A stretch of 64,000 nucleotides of DNA, taken from Winogradskyella bathintestinalis. Its GTDB lineage: Bacteria; Bacteroidota; Bacteroidia; Flavobacteriales; Flavobacteriaceae. The stretch is taken from contig NZ_JASDDK010000001.1 in NCBI RefSeq assembly GCF_030407435.1, forward strand, positions 930,001 through 994,000, written 5' to 3'. Below are positions 9,076 to 18,791 of this stretch, piece by piece; the stretch's first letter is position 1; each line of letters starts with the position of its first letter. The position numbers were made by a program, and so were the translations under genes. Under the pieces are notes generated by a model. That model was not told the origin of the DNA. It saw nothing but the letters and a program-made list of their open reading frames with translations, and made no database searches.

Positions 9076-9960
9076 ATGATAGTTAACCCTCAGCTATTTA
9101 ATTATAGATTAATTATAAGTTCTTTGCTAATCGTTTTATCTGTTTTAGGAATATATAGCTTTGATAAATATAAATCCATTGAATCCTACGAAGAATTCCT
9201 AATACAAGAAAAAGGTTTGATAGAGACCGAACTGTCAGACCTATTGTTAAGTTATGACGAACTCGGCCAAGACTATAATCTTATGGCCTCAAAGCTACAA
9301 GACGCAAAACAAGAAACTAAGATTGCTTTAGACTCGCTAAGATTATTAAATAGTGATTTAACTATAATTACAAAGTATAAAGAGCAGCTTGTAATTTTGA
9401 AATCTAAAAGTCAGGTGCTTCTCGGTACCATAGACTCTCTAGATGCTGCAAATAAAAAACTACAGAAAGAAAAACGTTATGCTCTAAATACCATTAGAAA
9501 TAACACGAACACTATTAATAGTTTAGAAGTAGTAAATGACTCTCTACATAAATCTATTGATAATGCAGCTATTATAAAGGCGAGTAATATAACAGCACAA
9601 CCGTACAAATTTAAGTCGGGAAAAAAACGTTATACCGATCGTGCAAGACGTGCCAATGCGATTGATGTTTGCATTACTTTAAACGAAAATCCGTTAGCTA
9701 AAAAAGGAAATAAATCTATTTTTATACAGATTCTAAGTCCAGAAGGTAATGTGGTTTCTGATAAAGGAGAAATAATTTTTGGTGACACATCTTTAAATTA
9801 TAGTAAGAAAGAAGTTGCTACATATACCAATAATAATTTGGAAATTTGCTCAGCTATTGTAGCGGGTGAGGACGATCAACCTTTTTCAGAAGGCTTTTAT
9901 TTTATAAATATTTTTCACGAAAACGTAAAACTCGGCAGTACGAGTATAAAGCTCAATTAA
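9076..9960 (+). CDS. Membrane-anchored coiled-coil protein, unknown
   Basis: 294 residues, not recognised. A single N-terminal hydrophobic segment (about 12-28) is followed by a long predicted coiled coil (about 35-165, rich in Leu/Lys/Glu/Ser/Asp) and a compact C-terminal beta-rich domain (about 185-294, with DVCITLNENP, IFIQILSPEG and FYFINIFHENVKLG). This suggests an inner-membrane anchor with a periplasmic stalk and head. Similar proteins occur in Flavobacteriia without assigned role. It is monocistronic, divergent from comF, and ends in a good terminator. Confidence 0.78.
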   Translation: MIVNPQLFNYRLIISSLLIVLSVLGIYSFDKYKSIESYEEFLIQEKGLIETELSDLLLSYDELGQDYNLMASKLQDAKQETKIALDSLRLLNSDLTIITKYKEQLVILKSKSQVLLGTIDSLDAANKKLQKEKRYALNTIRNNTNTINSLEVVNDSLHKSIDNAAIIKASNITAQPYKFKSGKKRYTDRARRANAIDVCITLNENPLAKKGNKSIFIQILSPEGNVVSDKGEIIFGDTSLNYSKKEVATYTNNNLEICSAIVAGEDDQPFSEGFYFINIFHENVKLGSTSIKLN

Positions 9961-9991
9961 TTTGAGTATAGATTTAACAAGATAAATTTTG

Positions 9992-10027
9992 AAAAACCGT
10001 TCTGTTAATCAGAGCGGTTTTCTATTT
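9992..10027 (+). terminator. Terminator before glyS
   Basis: Stem of about 12 bp (AAAACCGTTCTG with CAGAGCGGTTTT, one G.T pair), loop TTAAT, followed by a T-rich tract. It ends the coiled-coil gene. The tract overlaps the glyS -7 element, so termination and re-initiation are packed within 40 bases. Confidence 0.8.
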
Positions 10028-10030
10028 TTG
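10023..10030 (+). promoter_or_regulatory. -7 promoter element for glyS
   Basis: TATTTTTG fits TAnnTTTG and lies 7 bases upstream of the glyS ATG at 10038. The message would be almost leaderless, or a slightly later start is used. No -33 element at normal spacing. Confidence 0.45.
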
Positions 10031-10037
10031 CAGCATT

Positions 10038-11582
10038 ATGGCAAACGACGATCAATTTAAAAAAGTAATCTCTCACGCAAAGGAGTATGGTTACGTGTTT
10101 CAGAGTAGTGAAATCTATGATGGACTAAGTGCAGTATACGATTATGCTCAAAATGGGGCAGAATTAAAGAAAAATATTAGGGACTATTGGTGGAAAGCCA
10201 TGGTGCAAATGCATGATAATATTGTGGGTATTGATGCTGCAATATTTATGCATCCTACAACTTGGAAAGCTTCAGGACACGTAGATGCATTCAGTGACCC
10301 TTTAATTGACAATAAGGATTCTAAAAAACGTTATAGAGCAGATGTTTTAGTGGAAGATTACTGCGCTAAAATTGAAAACAAAATCGAAAAGGAAATTAAA
10401 AAAGCCGAAAAACGCTTTGGAGATGCTTTTAATAAAGAGGAATTTGTTTCTACTAATGGACGTGTAGTCGGTTACCAAGAAAAAATCGATTCAATTTTAA
10501 AACGTTTAGGGCAATCTTTAGAAAAAGAAGATTTAGCTGATGTGAAAGCGTTGATTGAAGAATTGGAAATTGCATGTCCTGTTGCGGGAAGTAGAAATTG
10601 GACCGATGTTAAGCAATTCAATTTAATGTTTGGAACAAAACTTGGCGCTTCTGCAGAAACGGCAATGGATTTGTATTTACGACCAGAAACTGCTCAAGGT
10701 ATTTTTGTTAATTTTTTAAATGTTCAAAAAACAGGGCGTTTAAAGATTCCGTTTGGAATTGCACAAACAGGAAAAGCCTTTAGAAATGAAATTGTAGCAC
10801 GACAATTCATTTTTAGAATGCGTGAATTTGAACAAATGGAGATGCAATTTTTCATTAAGCCTGGAACTCAGAAAAAATGGTTTGAATACTGGAAAGAGAC
10901 GCGTTTAAAATGGCACCAATCTCTTGGTTTAGGTGAAGAAAATTACCGTTTTCACGATCATGAGAAATTAGCGCATTATGCGGACGCAGCTACAGATATT
11001 GAATTTAAATTTCCATTCGGATTTAAAGAATTAGAAGGCATTCATTCGCGTACTGATTTCGATCTAAAACAACATGAAGCATTTTCAGGTAAAAAATTAC
11101 AGTATTTTGATCACGAGGACAACGAAAGTTATACTCCTTACGTACTTGAAACCTCTATTGGTTTAGACCGTATGTTTTTAGCCGTTTTCTCAAATGCTTT
11201 AATGGAAGAAGCCTTAGAAGATGGCAAAACACGTACCGTATTAAAGTTACCAGCAGTTTTGGCACCAGTAAAAGCCGCGATATTTCCATTATTGGCAAAA
11301 GATGGCTTACCTGAAATTGCACAGCAAATTGTAGAAGATTTAAAATGGGATTTTAATGTAACTTACGAAGAAAAAGATACCGTTGGAAGACGTTATAGAA
11401 GACAAGACGCTAATGGAACGCCATTTTGTATCACTGTAGATCACGATACTTTAGAAGATAATTCGGTCACTATACGTCACAGAGATACTATGGAGCAGAA
11501 ACGTGTTAAGATTGAAGATTTAAAAGCCATAATAAAAGCTGAGGTTGATGTAAAACATTGGCTTCAAAAAATGGAGATGTAA
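10038..11582 (+). CDS. glyS: Glycine--tRNA ligase, single-chain class II
   Basis: Cytoplasmic class IIa synthetase charging tRNA-Gly. It is the homodimeric, eukaryote/archaea-like form of 514 residues rather than the alpha2beta2 form. Motif 2 is in KAFRNEIVARQFIFRMREFE and motif 3 in TSIGLDRMFLAVF. The C-terminal anticodon-binding domain (about 410-514) has GRRYRRQDANGTPFCITVD. Bacteroidota typically use this form. It is flanked by terminators on both sides, so it is transcribed alone. Some annotations call the single-chain enzyme glyQS. Confidence 0.96.
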   Translation: MANDDQFKKVISHAKEYGYVFQSSEIYDGLSAVYDYAQNGAELKKNIRDYWWKAMVQMHDNIVGIDAAIFMHPTTWKASGHVDAFSDPLIDNKDSKKRYRADVLVEDYCAKIENKIEKEIKKAEKRFGDAFNKEEFVSTNGRVVGYQEKIDSILKRLGQSLEKEDLADVKALIEELEIACPVAGSRNWTDVKQFNLMFGTKLGASAETAMDLYLRPETAQGIFVNFLNVQKTGRLKIPFGIAQTGKAFRNEIVARQFIFRMREFEQMEMQFFIKPGTQKKWFEYWKETRLKWHQSLGLGEENYRFHDHEKLAHYADAATDIEFKFPFGFKELEGIHSRTDFDLKQHEAFSGKKLQYFDHEDNESYTPYVLETSIGLDRMFLAVFSNALMEEALEDGKTRTVLKLPAVLAPVKAAIFPLLAKDGLPEIAQQIVEDLKWDFNVTYEEKDTVGRRYRRQDANGTPFCITVDHDTLEDNSVTIRHRDTMEQKRVKIEDLKAIIKAEVDVKHWLQKMEM

Positions 11583-11615
11583 CCAATTCCTATTGTAACA
11601 AGAATCTTATATATT

Positions 11616-11647
11616 AAAACTCTCAAGTCTTTAGATTGAGAGTTTTT
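11616..11647 (+). terminator. Terminator after glyS
   Basis: Perfect 11-bp stem AAAACTCTCAA/TTGAGAGTTTT with a 9-base loop and trailing T residues, 34 bases past the stop codon. The next gene is on the opposite strand. Confidence 0.88.
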
Positions 11648-11747
11648 CGTTTTTAAAAATGATCCTTTTTCGCTGTATTATAATTTTAAATGCTTATGGA
11701 GTCTGTGTGGTTGTTTATAGGGGATCTTAGTTTGAGATATCTAAATA

Positions 11748-12782
11748 TTACAAAATCGCTTTAGCTAAATAAGCTGCATCTTTTTTAACACCGCCTAAAG
11801 TCGCAGAACCGCGGGTATGAAGCCAAGGCAGACCAATAAAATAAAGTCCTTTTGTAGTACTAATACCTCGGTGATGTTTTGGATAACCATCATGTGTAAG
11901 TACAATGTCTTCTATCCATTCAAAATTTGGTTTGTAGCCTGTTGCCCAGATAATATTTTTAATATCGGTAAGTTTTTCGGTTGCAGTTATAATTGTATTT
12001 GAGTCAGCATTGAGTGTACGACCAACGGTTTCAACATTATAGCGTGTAATAATAGATTGTACATCTGTACCAATTATGGGTTGTTTAGATTGATTAATTT
12101 TTTTTCCAATCCACGAAGTTTTGCTGAAGCTTAAAAATCCAGTGATGGTAAACCACCACCATAAGGTTTTTCCTAAAATTTCTTGTGGTAACGTTCTAAT
12201 ATCTGTACTCCCTGAGAAGTATGTCATTTCATTGGTATGCTTAGAAATTTCATCTAAAATCTGAAATCCGCTGTCACCACCTCCAACCACTAAAGTTGCG
12301 CCTTTTTGTAATTGGTTTGGCGTTTTGTAATAATTACTGTGAACCTGATAAATATGATCCGAAAGATTGGTGTGAAATTTTGGTGTATAAGGTATATGAA
12401 ACGGACCAGTAGCAATGATAACTTGTTTGCATCGAATTATCTGTTGATTTGTTTTAATGATAAATTCGTTTCCTTTCTTTTCAATACGCTCAGCTAGCGT
12501 ATGTAATTGAATAGGAAATTTGAACCTTTCTACATATTGTTTAAAATAGTCGGCCACTTCATATTTATCAGGATAATGTCCTTTTAATGCCGGAAATGAC
12601 ATGCCTGGTAAGTGGTTGAACTCGGTTGGTGTGAATAATTTTAAAGAACTCCAGCGGTTAAGCCACGATGCTCCAATTTCTTCTTCTCTATCAATTATTA
12701 AGAAATCTTTCTGTTTTTGTTGTAAAAAATAAGCCATAGATAGTCCGGCTTGTGCTGCTCCTATGATAACAAAGTCTTTCAT
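11748..12782 (-). CDS. Flavin-dependent monooxygenase / NAD(P)-binding oxidoreductase (CzcO-like)
   Basis: 344 residues with two dinucleotide-binding motifs: FAD GAAQAGLSMAY near the N-terminus and NAD(P)H VVGGGDSGFQ near 165-175. The ATGYKPNF segment (about 280) is typical of the CzcO/TrkA-like single-component flavoprotein monooxygenases. Substrate unknown: the family includes Baeyer-Villiger enzymes, arsenic-linked ArsO and orphan oxidases. No metal-resistance genes are adjacent. It is monocistronic. The 295-base stretch upstream (12783-13077) is AT-rich and shows nothing more than ordinary leader sequence. Confidence 0.85.
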   Translation of the reverse strand: MKDFVIIGAAQAGLSMAYFLQQKQKDFLIIDREEEIGASWLNRWSSLKLFTPTEFNHLPGMSFPALKGHYPDKYEVADYFKQYVERFKFPIQLHTLAERIEKKGNEFIIKTNQQIIRCKQVIIATGPFHIPYTPKFHTNLSDHIYQVHSNYYKTPNQLQKGATLVVGGGDSGFQILDEISKHTNEMTYFSGSTDIRTLPQEILGKTLWWWFTITGFLSFSKTSWIGKKINQSKQPIIGTDVQSIITRYNVETVGRTLNADSNTIITATEKLTDIKNIIWATGYKPNFEWIEDIVLTHDGYPKHHRGISTTKGLYFIGLPWLHTRGSATLGGVKKDAAYLAKAIL

Positions 12783-13077
12783 TAATCTGTTTTGTAGATG
12801 TTTTTTAACATTATACCATTTTTAAAGGTTTTACACAAATTGATTTTTATTTAAGAGTGACCGATTAAAAATAGTTCAATGTCCTTAACCTTCTTAATAT
12901 CCAAACTTCTACGAAGTCTTTAAATTCACACTTTGTTTTTTTGAGTAGTTGTCAATCAAATAAATTATAGTTTTAATTGGAAATTTTTCGGTTAATTATT
13001 TCGTTAAAATTAAGTTTATGTTCTAAAATTCGCGATAGCTCTCGGTACGATCTTACGTCTTTAATTATGTAATTTAA

Positions 13078-16000
13078 TTAGAAATAAGCCTTTAACTGTA
13101 CCGTTCCGGTATGGATAACATCCGAAGTTTCAGATTTTCGACCAAAGTAATTCAAATTCAAATCTAAATATTTCGTCAGCTTTTTCTGTGCTAATAAGCT
13201 CCATGTAAAGTTTTTTCCTGGCTGTAAACCTTCGAGCATTTGGTAACCAATAGGTGAATTTGCATTGCCTTCAAATTCATTTTGAAAGAAATTAAATTCC
13301 CCTGTTAGTGCTATTTTTTGGGCATTATTATAAGTGAAAGACAAACCATAATTATTCTGTGTCAAGGTCTCTAGATTTCCAATAGTATTTTCTTTGGAGG
13401 TGTACTGATAGAACACATCAAATTGCGCATTTTCGCTAAACAAATAACTTAATTTGGGTTTAAACTGGTAGTTGTCGATAGTGTAATTTCTATTAGAAAA
13501 ATTCTGGCTTTTACTGTCATCTTTTCCCAAACTTGCCAAAGAGTTTACCAGCCAATTCACGTTGAATTTATGATTAAAATTAAGTTGATGACTGTTTGTT
13601 TTGTTTTGTTGCAAACCTGTAGAAAGTAAATTTCTACTCTTATTAGTTAAAAAAGTGTAGGATGTGGTGTAGCGCTGTTTTCCTCGGTTGAAAAATAATA
13701 TATTTCGAATACTATAATTAATAGACACGAAATCTTCAATATCCAAATCATCTTTTAAAGCTTCAAACGGATTTAAATTAAATGAGTTCCCTTCTTTAAA
13801 TTTTTTACTATCCACTATAAATGAAGCCTGGTCATAAAAATGTGACCAAAATTGTTTCGATTTATTTTCAGAAACATTCCATGGCTGTGGATTTATTGTC
13901 ACGGTTTGCCCAAATCTATTTTGATGCGTTTGTACAAAAACCTGATTAGGCAATAAGATTCTTATATAACTTCCTTGGTCCGCAAATTGCGCAATTTCAA
14001 ACTCGTCCAGCTCTTGTATACCGTTCTCATTGTAGTCAATCCAAGTATAAGCACCTTGCCCAGCTTCCACTTCAACATAAGTGAAATCTTGTTGTGCCAA
14101 CGTACCTGAATTGGTTTCAAAATTGGTATTTAAAACGATGAGGTTATTAAATAATTTCTGATTAAAATTTAGGCGGCCATTCAAGCTTTGTTCATCTTCT
14201 CTAGACGCTTCGGGATTGTTATCTTCGGACTTTAAATCCCGGTAATTAGCATATACTTGAAGGGTTGTGTTGTTATTCTGAATTAAACGCGATTTTAGAT
14301 AATAGGTGTTAGAACTGTTAACTGGTTTTAGGATATTATTTCGTAAACTGTCATTAAAACGTTTTATATAACCGACTTCGGCAAAAACTTTGGTGCTATC
14401 TCCAACACCAATAAAAGCTTCGTAGGCTTTAAATTTTTGACTTAAAGGAGTTAGGGAATCGGTAATAATAACACGTTGTTCATTATCTTCCGTTGAAAAT
14501 TTTACACCAGCCCATTTGTCATTTTTACCATAAACCACGCGATTAAAAGACCGAACAAAAATAGAACGATTGATGCTGCTTTCATTATTTAAAATACTAG
14601 AATTAGAAAAAATCCTGAAGTTTCCCAAATGTAAGTTGGCATTAATATTATGACGGTTACCGTTGAAATTTTCGGAATAATTGAGATGTTCAAAATTGTA
14701 CGTAGCAACACCTTTATTGGCATGAGATAAGCGTAAACCTGATGTAATTAATAATTGATTTCCTAAATTAATATTGATTTGATTCGTTTCTGAAGTATCC
14801 AAATTCCAATCTCTATTGAATTCCGCTCTGTACAAACGCTGTATCGTCCTAAAATCTTTTTGAATAAAATCCGCATCGACGAGTGCTGATAAGTTCCAAA
14901 GACTATCCGATTGAATTAGATTTTGTTTTAAGGTGAATTTGCCAGCGAAACCATCATTATTAGCATCCTCAAAATTCGAAAATAAATTATCGTCTTTTTT
15001 ACTTCCAGCCACTTCAAAAAAGAGATCAGTTTTTTCGCTCGGTTTGTATTGGCCGTTCACTGTTGCAATTTGCAAACGCTCTGGCGCCACCAGTTGTATA
15101 ATAGGATTATAATTTCCCTGAGGAATACCAGCAATTGGTGCAATGTATTCATAAATGTTATTAATGGCATTAGAATTCGTTAACACATAATCGCCTTGGT
15201 TAGCACCAACCAGTGTAAAGCGTACATTGAATAATTCGTCTTCTATGTTGTTGGAATACACAAAAATTTCCGCTGTGTTAACCATTTCTTTCCGATATAG
15301 AATTCTATTTTCAGAAAATGTCGCTGGCGAAGCCGAAGGTGCTGTCATTAAATCCCTGTTGTCGCCTGCGGCAGCTAAGGTTTCTGTTTGTTCGGTTGAA
15401 AGATTTTGTTGTAATGGTTGGTTTTTCGCATCACTTTCCGAATATATCGATACATTTAATTTTAAGATTTCAGTGTTATAATTGGCTCCACCAAAAACAG
15501 TGAATCTTGAATAATTTCGTTCGCTAAATTGGTAATCGACCGTAATACGCATTTCGGAAGTAATCGGAAATGTAGGATTGAAAATGATTTCGCCAGCATT
15601 ATAATCAATGATATAATCGTTGTTTTCACCACGTTCTAAAGGTACACTATTCACATATACCGTTTCGCTACCAGATACAATGAGCACGTATAATTCATTA
15701 TTAGAACCGCGTAATTTGTATGGTCCTTGGTTGCCTTCTTGCGCGGTAAATTGTGTGCTTGTAAACTGACCGCGGACCAAAGCGCCAGAAGCGAACACTG
15801 AAGTTTTGTCGCTTAAATTAGCATTGACCAATAACCCTTGCACACGTTTTGAGAAATTAGCGAAATAACTTTTGTTGTTTTCCAAATCAATATCACCCGC
15901 ACGTATATTCCAATCGTCACTGAGCAATTCAATAAAAACTTGGTCAAACTCATCTAAGCGTTGCGAATATCCACTTTCTTGTAACGGAATATTTGCATCT

Positions 16001-16530
16001 TGAATAGAAGCTCTCAACGCTACTTTATCACTCAATTTTCCAGAAATTTGTAAATCGAGTTCGCTATTTAATACTGAATTTTGATTATTTCCGATGGTCA
16101 CTCCTCGCGAAATACTTCCCGAAGTCGTCAGTCCATCAAATGGAGTAAAAGTATTTTTTCTATTGGTATTTTGTAAGGTGTATAACTGTTGAAACGGCGT
16201 TGAACGATTTACAATAACATTATCATCTAATTGTTTATACACTTGGGTTAAAAACTTCGGATAGCGTAAATACTCAATTTTAATAGTATCAATTTCAGAG
16301 GGTTCTTTGAAACGTAAAATGGCTTTAACAAAATCAATAGAATATAAGGTAGAATCCAAGATTTTATTGTCTTTCGTTTTAACTACAAATCGAGAAGGGT
16401 TTATACTAATGGAATCAATTATTATAGAATCTTTTGCCGCTACTGTCTTTATCCTGAAATTATTATCCTGCTCTTGGGTAAAACCCAAAAATGTCGATAG
16501 TAATACTAGAAATAATAACGATTGCTTCAT
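13078..16530 (-). CDS. Large outer-membrane beta-barrel protein, SprA-like N-terminal motifs
   Basis: 1150 residues with a signal peptide (about 1-18). The segment around 125-330 has GSISRGVTIGNNQNSVLNS, ALRASIQDANIPLQESG, RAGDIDLEN, GPYKLRGSN and DYIIDYNAGEIIF, which strongly resembles blocks of the flavobacterial T9SS translocon protein SprA, although SprA is about twice as long. The rest is alternating polar/aromatic strands ending in KAYF, as expected for a barrel with an aromatic C-terminus. Inference: an outer-membrane barrel with a periplasmic N-terminal part. Function unknown, and not TonB-dependent (no plug motif seen). It is transcribed alone, divergent from xth. Confidence 0.75.
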   Translation of the reverse strand: MKQSLLFLVLLSTFLGFTQEQDNNFRIKTVAAKDSIIIDSISINPSRFVVKTKDNKILDSTLYSIDFVKAILRFKEPSEIDTIKIEYLRYPKFLTQVYKQLDDNVIVNRSTPFQQLYTLQNTNRKNTFTPFDGLTTSGSISRGVTIGNNQNSVLNSELDLQISGKLSDKVALRASIQDANIPLQESGYSQRLDEFDQVFIELLSDDWNIRAGDIDLENNKSYFANFSKRVQGLLVNANLSDKTSVFASGALVRGQFTSTQFTAQEGNQGPYKLRGSNNELYVLIVSGSETVYVNSVPLERGENNDYIIDYNAGEIIFNPTFPITSEMRITVDYQFSERNYSRFTVFGGANYNTEILKLNVSIYSESDAKNQPLQQNLSTEQTETLAAAGDNRDLMTAPSASPATFSENRILYRKEMVNTAEIFVYSNNIEDELFNVRFTLVGANQGDYVLTNSNAINNIYEYIAPIAGIPQGNYNPIIQLVAPERLQIATVNGQYKPSEKTDLFFEVAGSKKDDNLFSNFEDANNDGFAGKFTLKQNLIQSDSLWNLSALVDADFIQKDFRTIQRLYRAEFNRDWNLDTSETNQININLGNQLLITSGLRLSHANKGVATYNFEHLNYSENFNGNRHNINANLHLGNFRIFSNSSILNNESSINRSIFVRSFNRVVYGKNDKWAGVKFSTEDNEQRVIITDSLTPLSQKFKAYEAFIGVGDSTKVFAEVGYIKRFNDSLRNNILKPVNSSNTYYLKSRLIQNNNTTLQVYANYRDLKSEDNNPEASREDEQSLNGRLNFNQKLFNNLIVLNTNFETNSGTLAQQDFTYVEVEAGQGAYTWIDYNENGIQELDEFEIAQFADQGSYIRILLPNQVFVQTHQNRFGQTVTINPQPWNVSENKSKQFWSHFYDQASFIVDSKKFKEGNSFNLNPFEALKDDLDIEDFVSINYSIRNILFFNRGKQRYTTSYTFLTNKSRNLLSTGLQQNKTNSHQLNFNHKFNVNWLVNSLASLGKDDSKSQNFSNRNYTIDNYQFKPKLSYLFSENAQFDVFYQYTSKENTIGNLETLTQNNYGLSFTYNNAQKIALTGEFNFFQNEFEGNANSPIGYQMLEGLQPGKNFTWSLLAQKKLTKYLDLNLNYFGRKSETSDVIHTGTVQLKAYF

Positions 16531-16664
16531 GTAGAGTAATAACTGTTTTAAACTTAAAATATTTTATCGTTAAAAGCAGTATAAAATTATAGGGTAAAAG
16601 TACAGTATTATTTAATTTAGGCCCATAATGGGCTTTTAACATAAAAATTAAAATAGATTACAAT

Positions 16665-17426
16665 ATGAAAATAGTTTCTTATAACGTAAATGGCATTAGA
16701 GCAGCCGTAAAAAAAGGTTTTGTGGATTGGTTGAAAGCCACAAATGCAGATGTTATTTGTTTGCAAGAAATTAAAGCGATGGAAGAACAGCTAGATTTAG
16801 ATTTGTTTACAGAAGCTGGTTACCACTTCAATTATTGGTTTAGTGCACAGAAAAAAGGCTATAGTGGAGTTGCTATTTTGTGTAAACAAGAACCTAATCA
16901 TATCGAATTCGGAACCGGAATAGAATCGATGGATTTTGAAGGAAGAAATATCAGAGTGGATTATGATGGAGTTAGCATTATGAGCATGTATTTACCTTCT
17001 GGAACTAATGACGCACGTTTATCGCATAAGTTTGAATATATGAATATGATTCATAATTATTTGAATGAATTGCAAACCGAAAAACCCAATTTGGTGGTTT
17101 GTGGCGATTATAATATTTGTCATGAAGAAATCGATATTCACAATCCAAAAATGAAAGGTGTTTCAGGGTTTTTACCCGAAGAACGTGAATGGTTAGGAGA
17201 ATTTATTGATAGTGGATTTGTAGATAGTTTTAGGTTTTTACATCCTGAACGTCAGGAATTTTCGTGGTGGAGTTATAGAGCAAATGCTAGAGCTAATAAC
17301 AAAGGTTGGCGATTAGATTATGCTATGGTAAGCGCACCATTACAAGAAAAAATAAAACGAAGCGTTATACTTACAGAGGCGGTTCATAGTGACCATTGTC
17401 CAATTTTATTGGAACTTGAAATTTAA
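16665..17426 (+). CDS. xth: Exodeoxyribonuclease III
   Basis: Cytoplasmic Mg-dependent AP endonuclease and 3'-5' exonuclease of base-excision repair. 253 residues, the normal size. Motifs of the endonuclease/exonuclease/phosphatase fold are in order: YNVNGIRAA, CLQEIKA (metal Glu), CGDYNICHEE, WSYRANARANNKGWRLDY and the terminal VHSDHCPI with the catalytic Asp-His. The leader contains a 13-bp dyad, GCCCATAATGGGC, at 16621-16633. Confidence 0.95.
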   Translation: MKIVSYNVNGIRAAVKKGFVDWLKATNADVICLQEIKAMEEQLDLDLFTEAGYHFNYWFSAQKKGYSGVAILCKQEPNHIEFGTGIESMDFEGRNIRVDYDGVSIMSMYLPSGTNDARLSHKFEYMNMIHNYLNELQTEKPNLVVCGDYNICHEEIDIHNPKMKGVSGFLPEEREWLGEFIDSGFVDSFRFLHPERQEFSWWSYRANARANNKGWRLDYAMVSAPLQEKIKRSVILTEAVHSDHCPILLELEI

Positions 17427-17555
17427 TAAACCGTAGTCAGTAGTCCATATAAAATAGGCTAAGGCGTAATTAAAATTTGAAGCAATATCAAAAAATCTCA
17501 CAATGAATGCTGAACATCGTTCAGTACCTACAACATATAACTTAACACCTAAAAC

Positions 17556-18515
17556 ATGATAAAAAAACTCGCAATCTTCGCATTAACACTTACAGTATTT
17601 ACCTCTTGTGTATCTAAGAAAATTTATACCGATCTTGAAGATAAGTATACCGATCTAAAAAAGGAGAACCGAAATTTATCTGATGAGGTAGAAACCTTAT
17701 CTAAAGAAAAAAATAAACTTGATAATGATTTAAATAAGCTTCAGGCAGACTATGATGAGGCTATTGCTGAACGCGATAAACTTCAGGCCGATTATGCCGC
17801 TTCAAAATCAAATCTCGAAACTTTAAAAGCTTCCTATAAAGCTTTAGAAGAAAATAGTTCGGCTTCAATCGCTAAAAATTCACAAAAAAACAGAGAGCTT
17901 TTAGCGCAATTAGAAGCTAAAGAACAAGCCTTAGCAGCAGAGAGTGAACGCTTAAATACATTGAAAAAAGAATTGGAAAGTCGTTCTAAACGTGTTGCTG
18001 AATTAGAAAATGTTATTGCTAGTAAAGATGCAGCTATGCATAAATTGAAAGATGCAATTTCTAAAGCCTTAACTAATTTTGAAGGGAAAGGATTAACGGT
18101 AGAACAGCGCAATGGAAAAGTTTATATTTCTATGGAGAACAAATTGTTATTTGAATCTGGAAGTTGGTACGTTGGCTCACAAGGAAAACAAGCGGTAAAA
18201 CAATTGGGTAGTGTTTTGGCAGAAAATCCAGATATCTCTGTTTTAATTGAAGGTCACACAGATAACGTGCCTTATAAAGGTAATGCTCAATTGAGTGGCA
18301 ATTGGGATTTATCGGCAAAGCGCGCCACCGCTATAGTTAATATCCTTAGAGAAAATGCATCTATTAATCCTGAAAACTTAACAGCTGCTGGTCGTGGAGA
18401 ATTTGCACCAATAGCAACAAACGATACGTCAGAGGGCAAAGCTAAGAATAGACGTATTGAAGTAATTTTGACGCCAAAATTGGATGAGATATCTAAATTG
18501 TTAAATGAAATATAA
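17556..18515 (+). CDS. OmpA family lipoprotein with coiled coil
   Basis: 319 residues. Lipobox ending at C18 (TVFTSCVSKK), a long Lys/Glu/Leu coiled coil (about 22-165) and a C-terminal OmpA-like peptidoglycan-binding domain (about 185-310) with LIEGHTDNVPYKG and AKNRRIEVILTP. Inferred role: outer-membrane lipoprotein tethering the envelope to peptidoglycan, like Pal/YiaD types. The leader at 17510-17524 has a small dyad, CTGAAC-ATC-GTTCAG. It is monocistronic as far as visible. Confidence 0.9.
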   Translation: MIKKLAIFALTLTVFTSCVSKKIYTDLEDKYTDLKKENRNLSDEVETLSKEKNKLDNDLNKLQADYDEAIAERDKLQADYAASKSNLETLKASYKALEENSSASIAKNSQKNRELLAQLEAKEQALAAESERLNTLKKELESRSKRVAELENVIASKDAAMHKLKDAISKALTNFEGKGLTVEQRNGKVYISMENKLLFESGSWYVGSQGKQAVKQLGSVLAENPDISVLIEGHTDNVPYKGNAQLSGNWDLSAKRATAIVNILRENASINPENLTAAGRGEFAPIATNDTSEGKAKNRRIEVILTPKLDEISKLLNEI

Positions 18516-18636
18516 TTGATTGTCTCATTAAGAATTGAGCATTTTTTCTTGGTATAGAAAGCTACTAAATAGTAGATTTTCTATTCTTAAGATTGATAGG
18601 TTCTTCGTCTTCGAAATGAGTAATTAACAAACTTTT

Positions 18637-18669
18637 AGACCTTACAGATTTTAAAAACCTGTGAGGTCT
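18637..18669. repeat. Palindromic intergenic element
   Basis: AGACCTTACAG/CTGTGAGGTCT inverted repeat with a short A/T loop. It is the same palindrome as the hairpin at 1875-1900 (ACCTCACAG...). It lacks a T tract on the plus side and stands 120 bases from the OmpA gene, so it is better treated as a repeat copy that may also act as a terminator. Confidence 0.6.
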
Positions 18670-18791
18670 TCATATATTTATACATTAATAGATGGACTCA
18701 GTGAACACAGCCAAAAAGTCCTATATTACTTGAGACGAAAGTTTAATTAGAACATCCCGAGGCTTCGGGACCTTTTTCAAGGGCACTAAAT

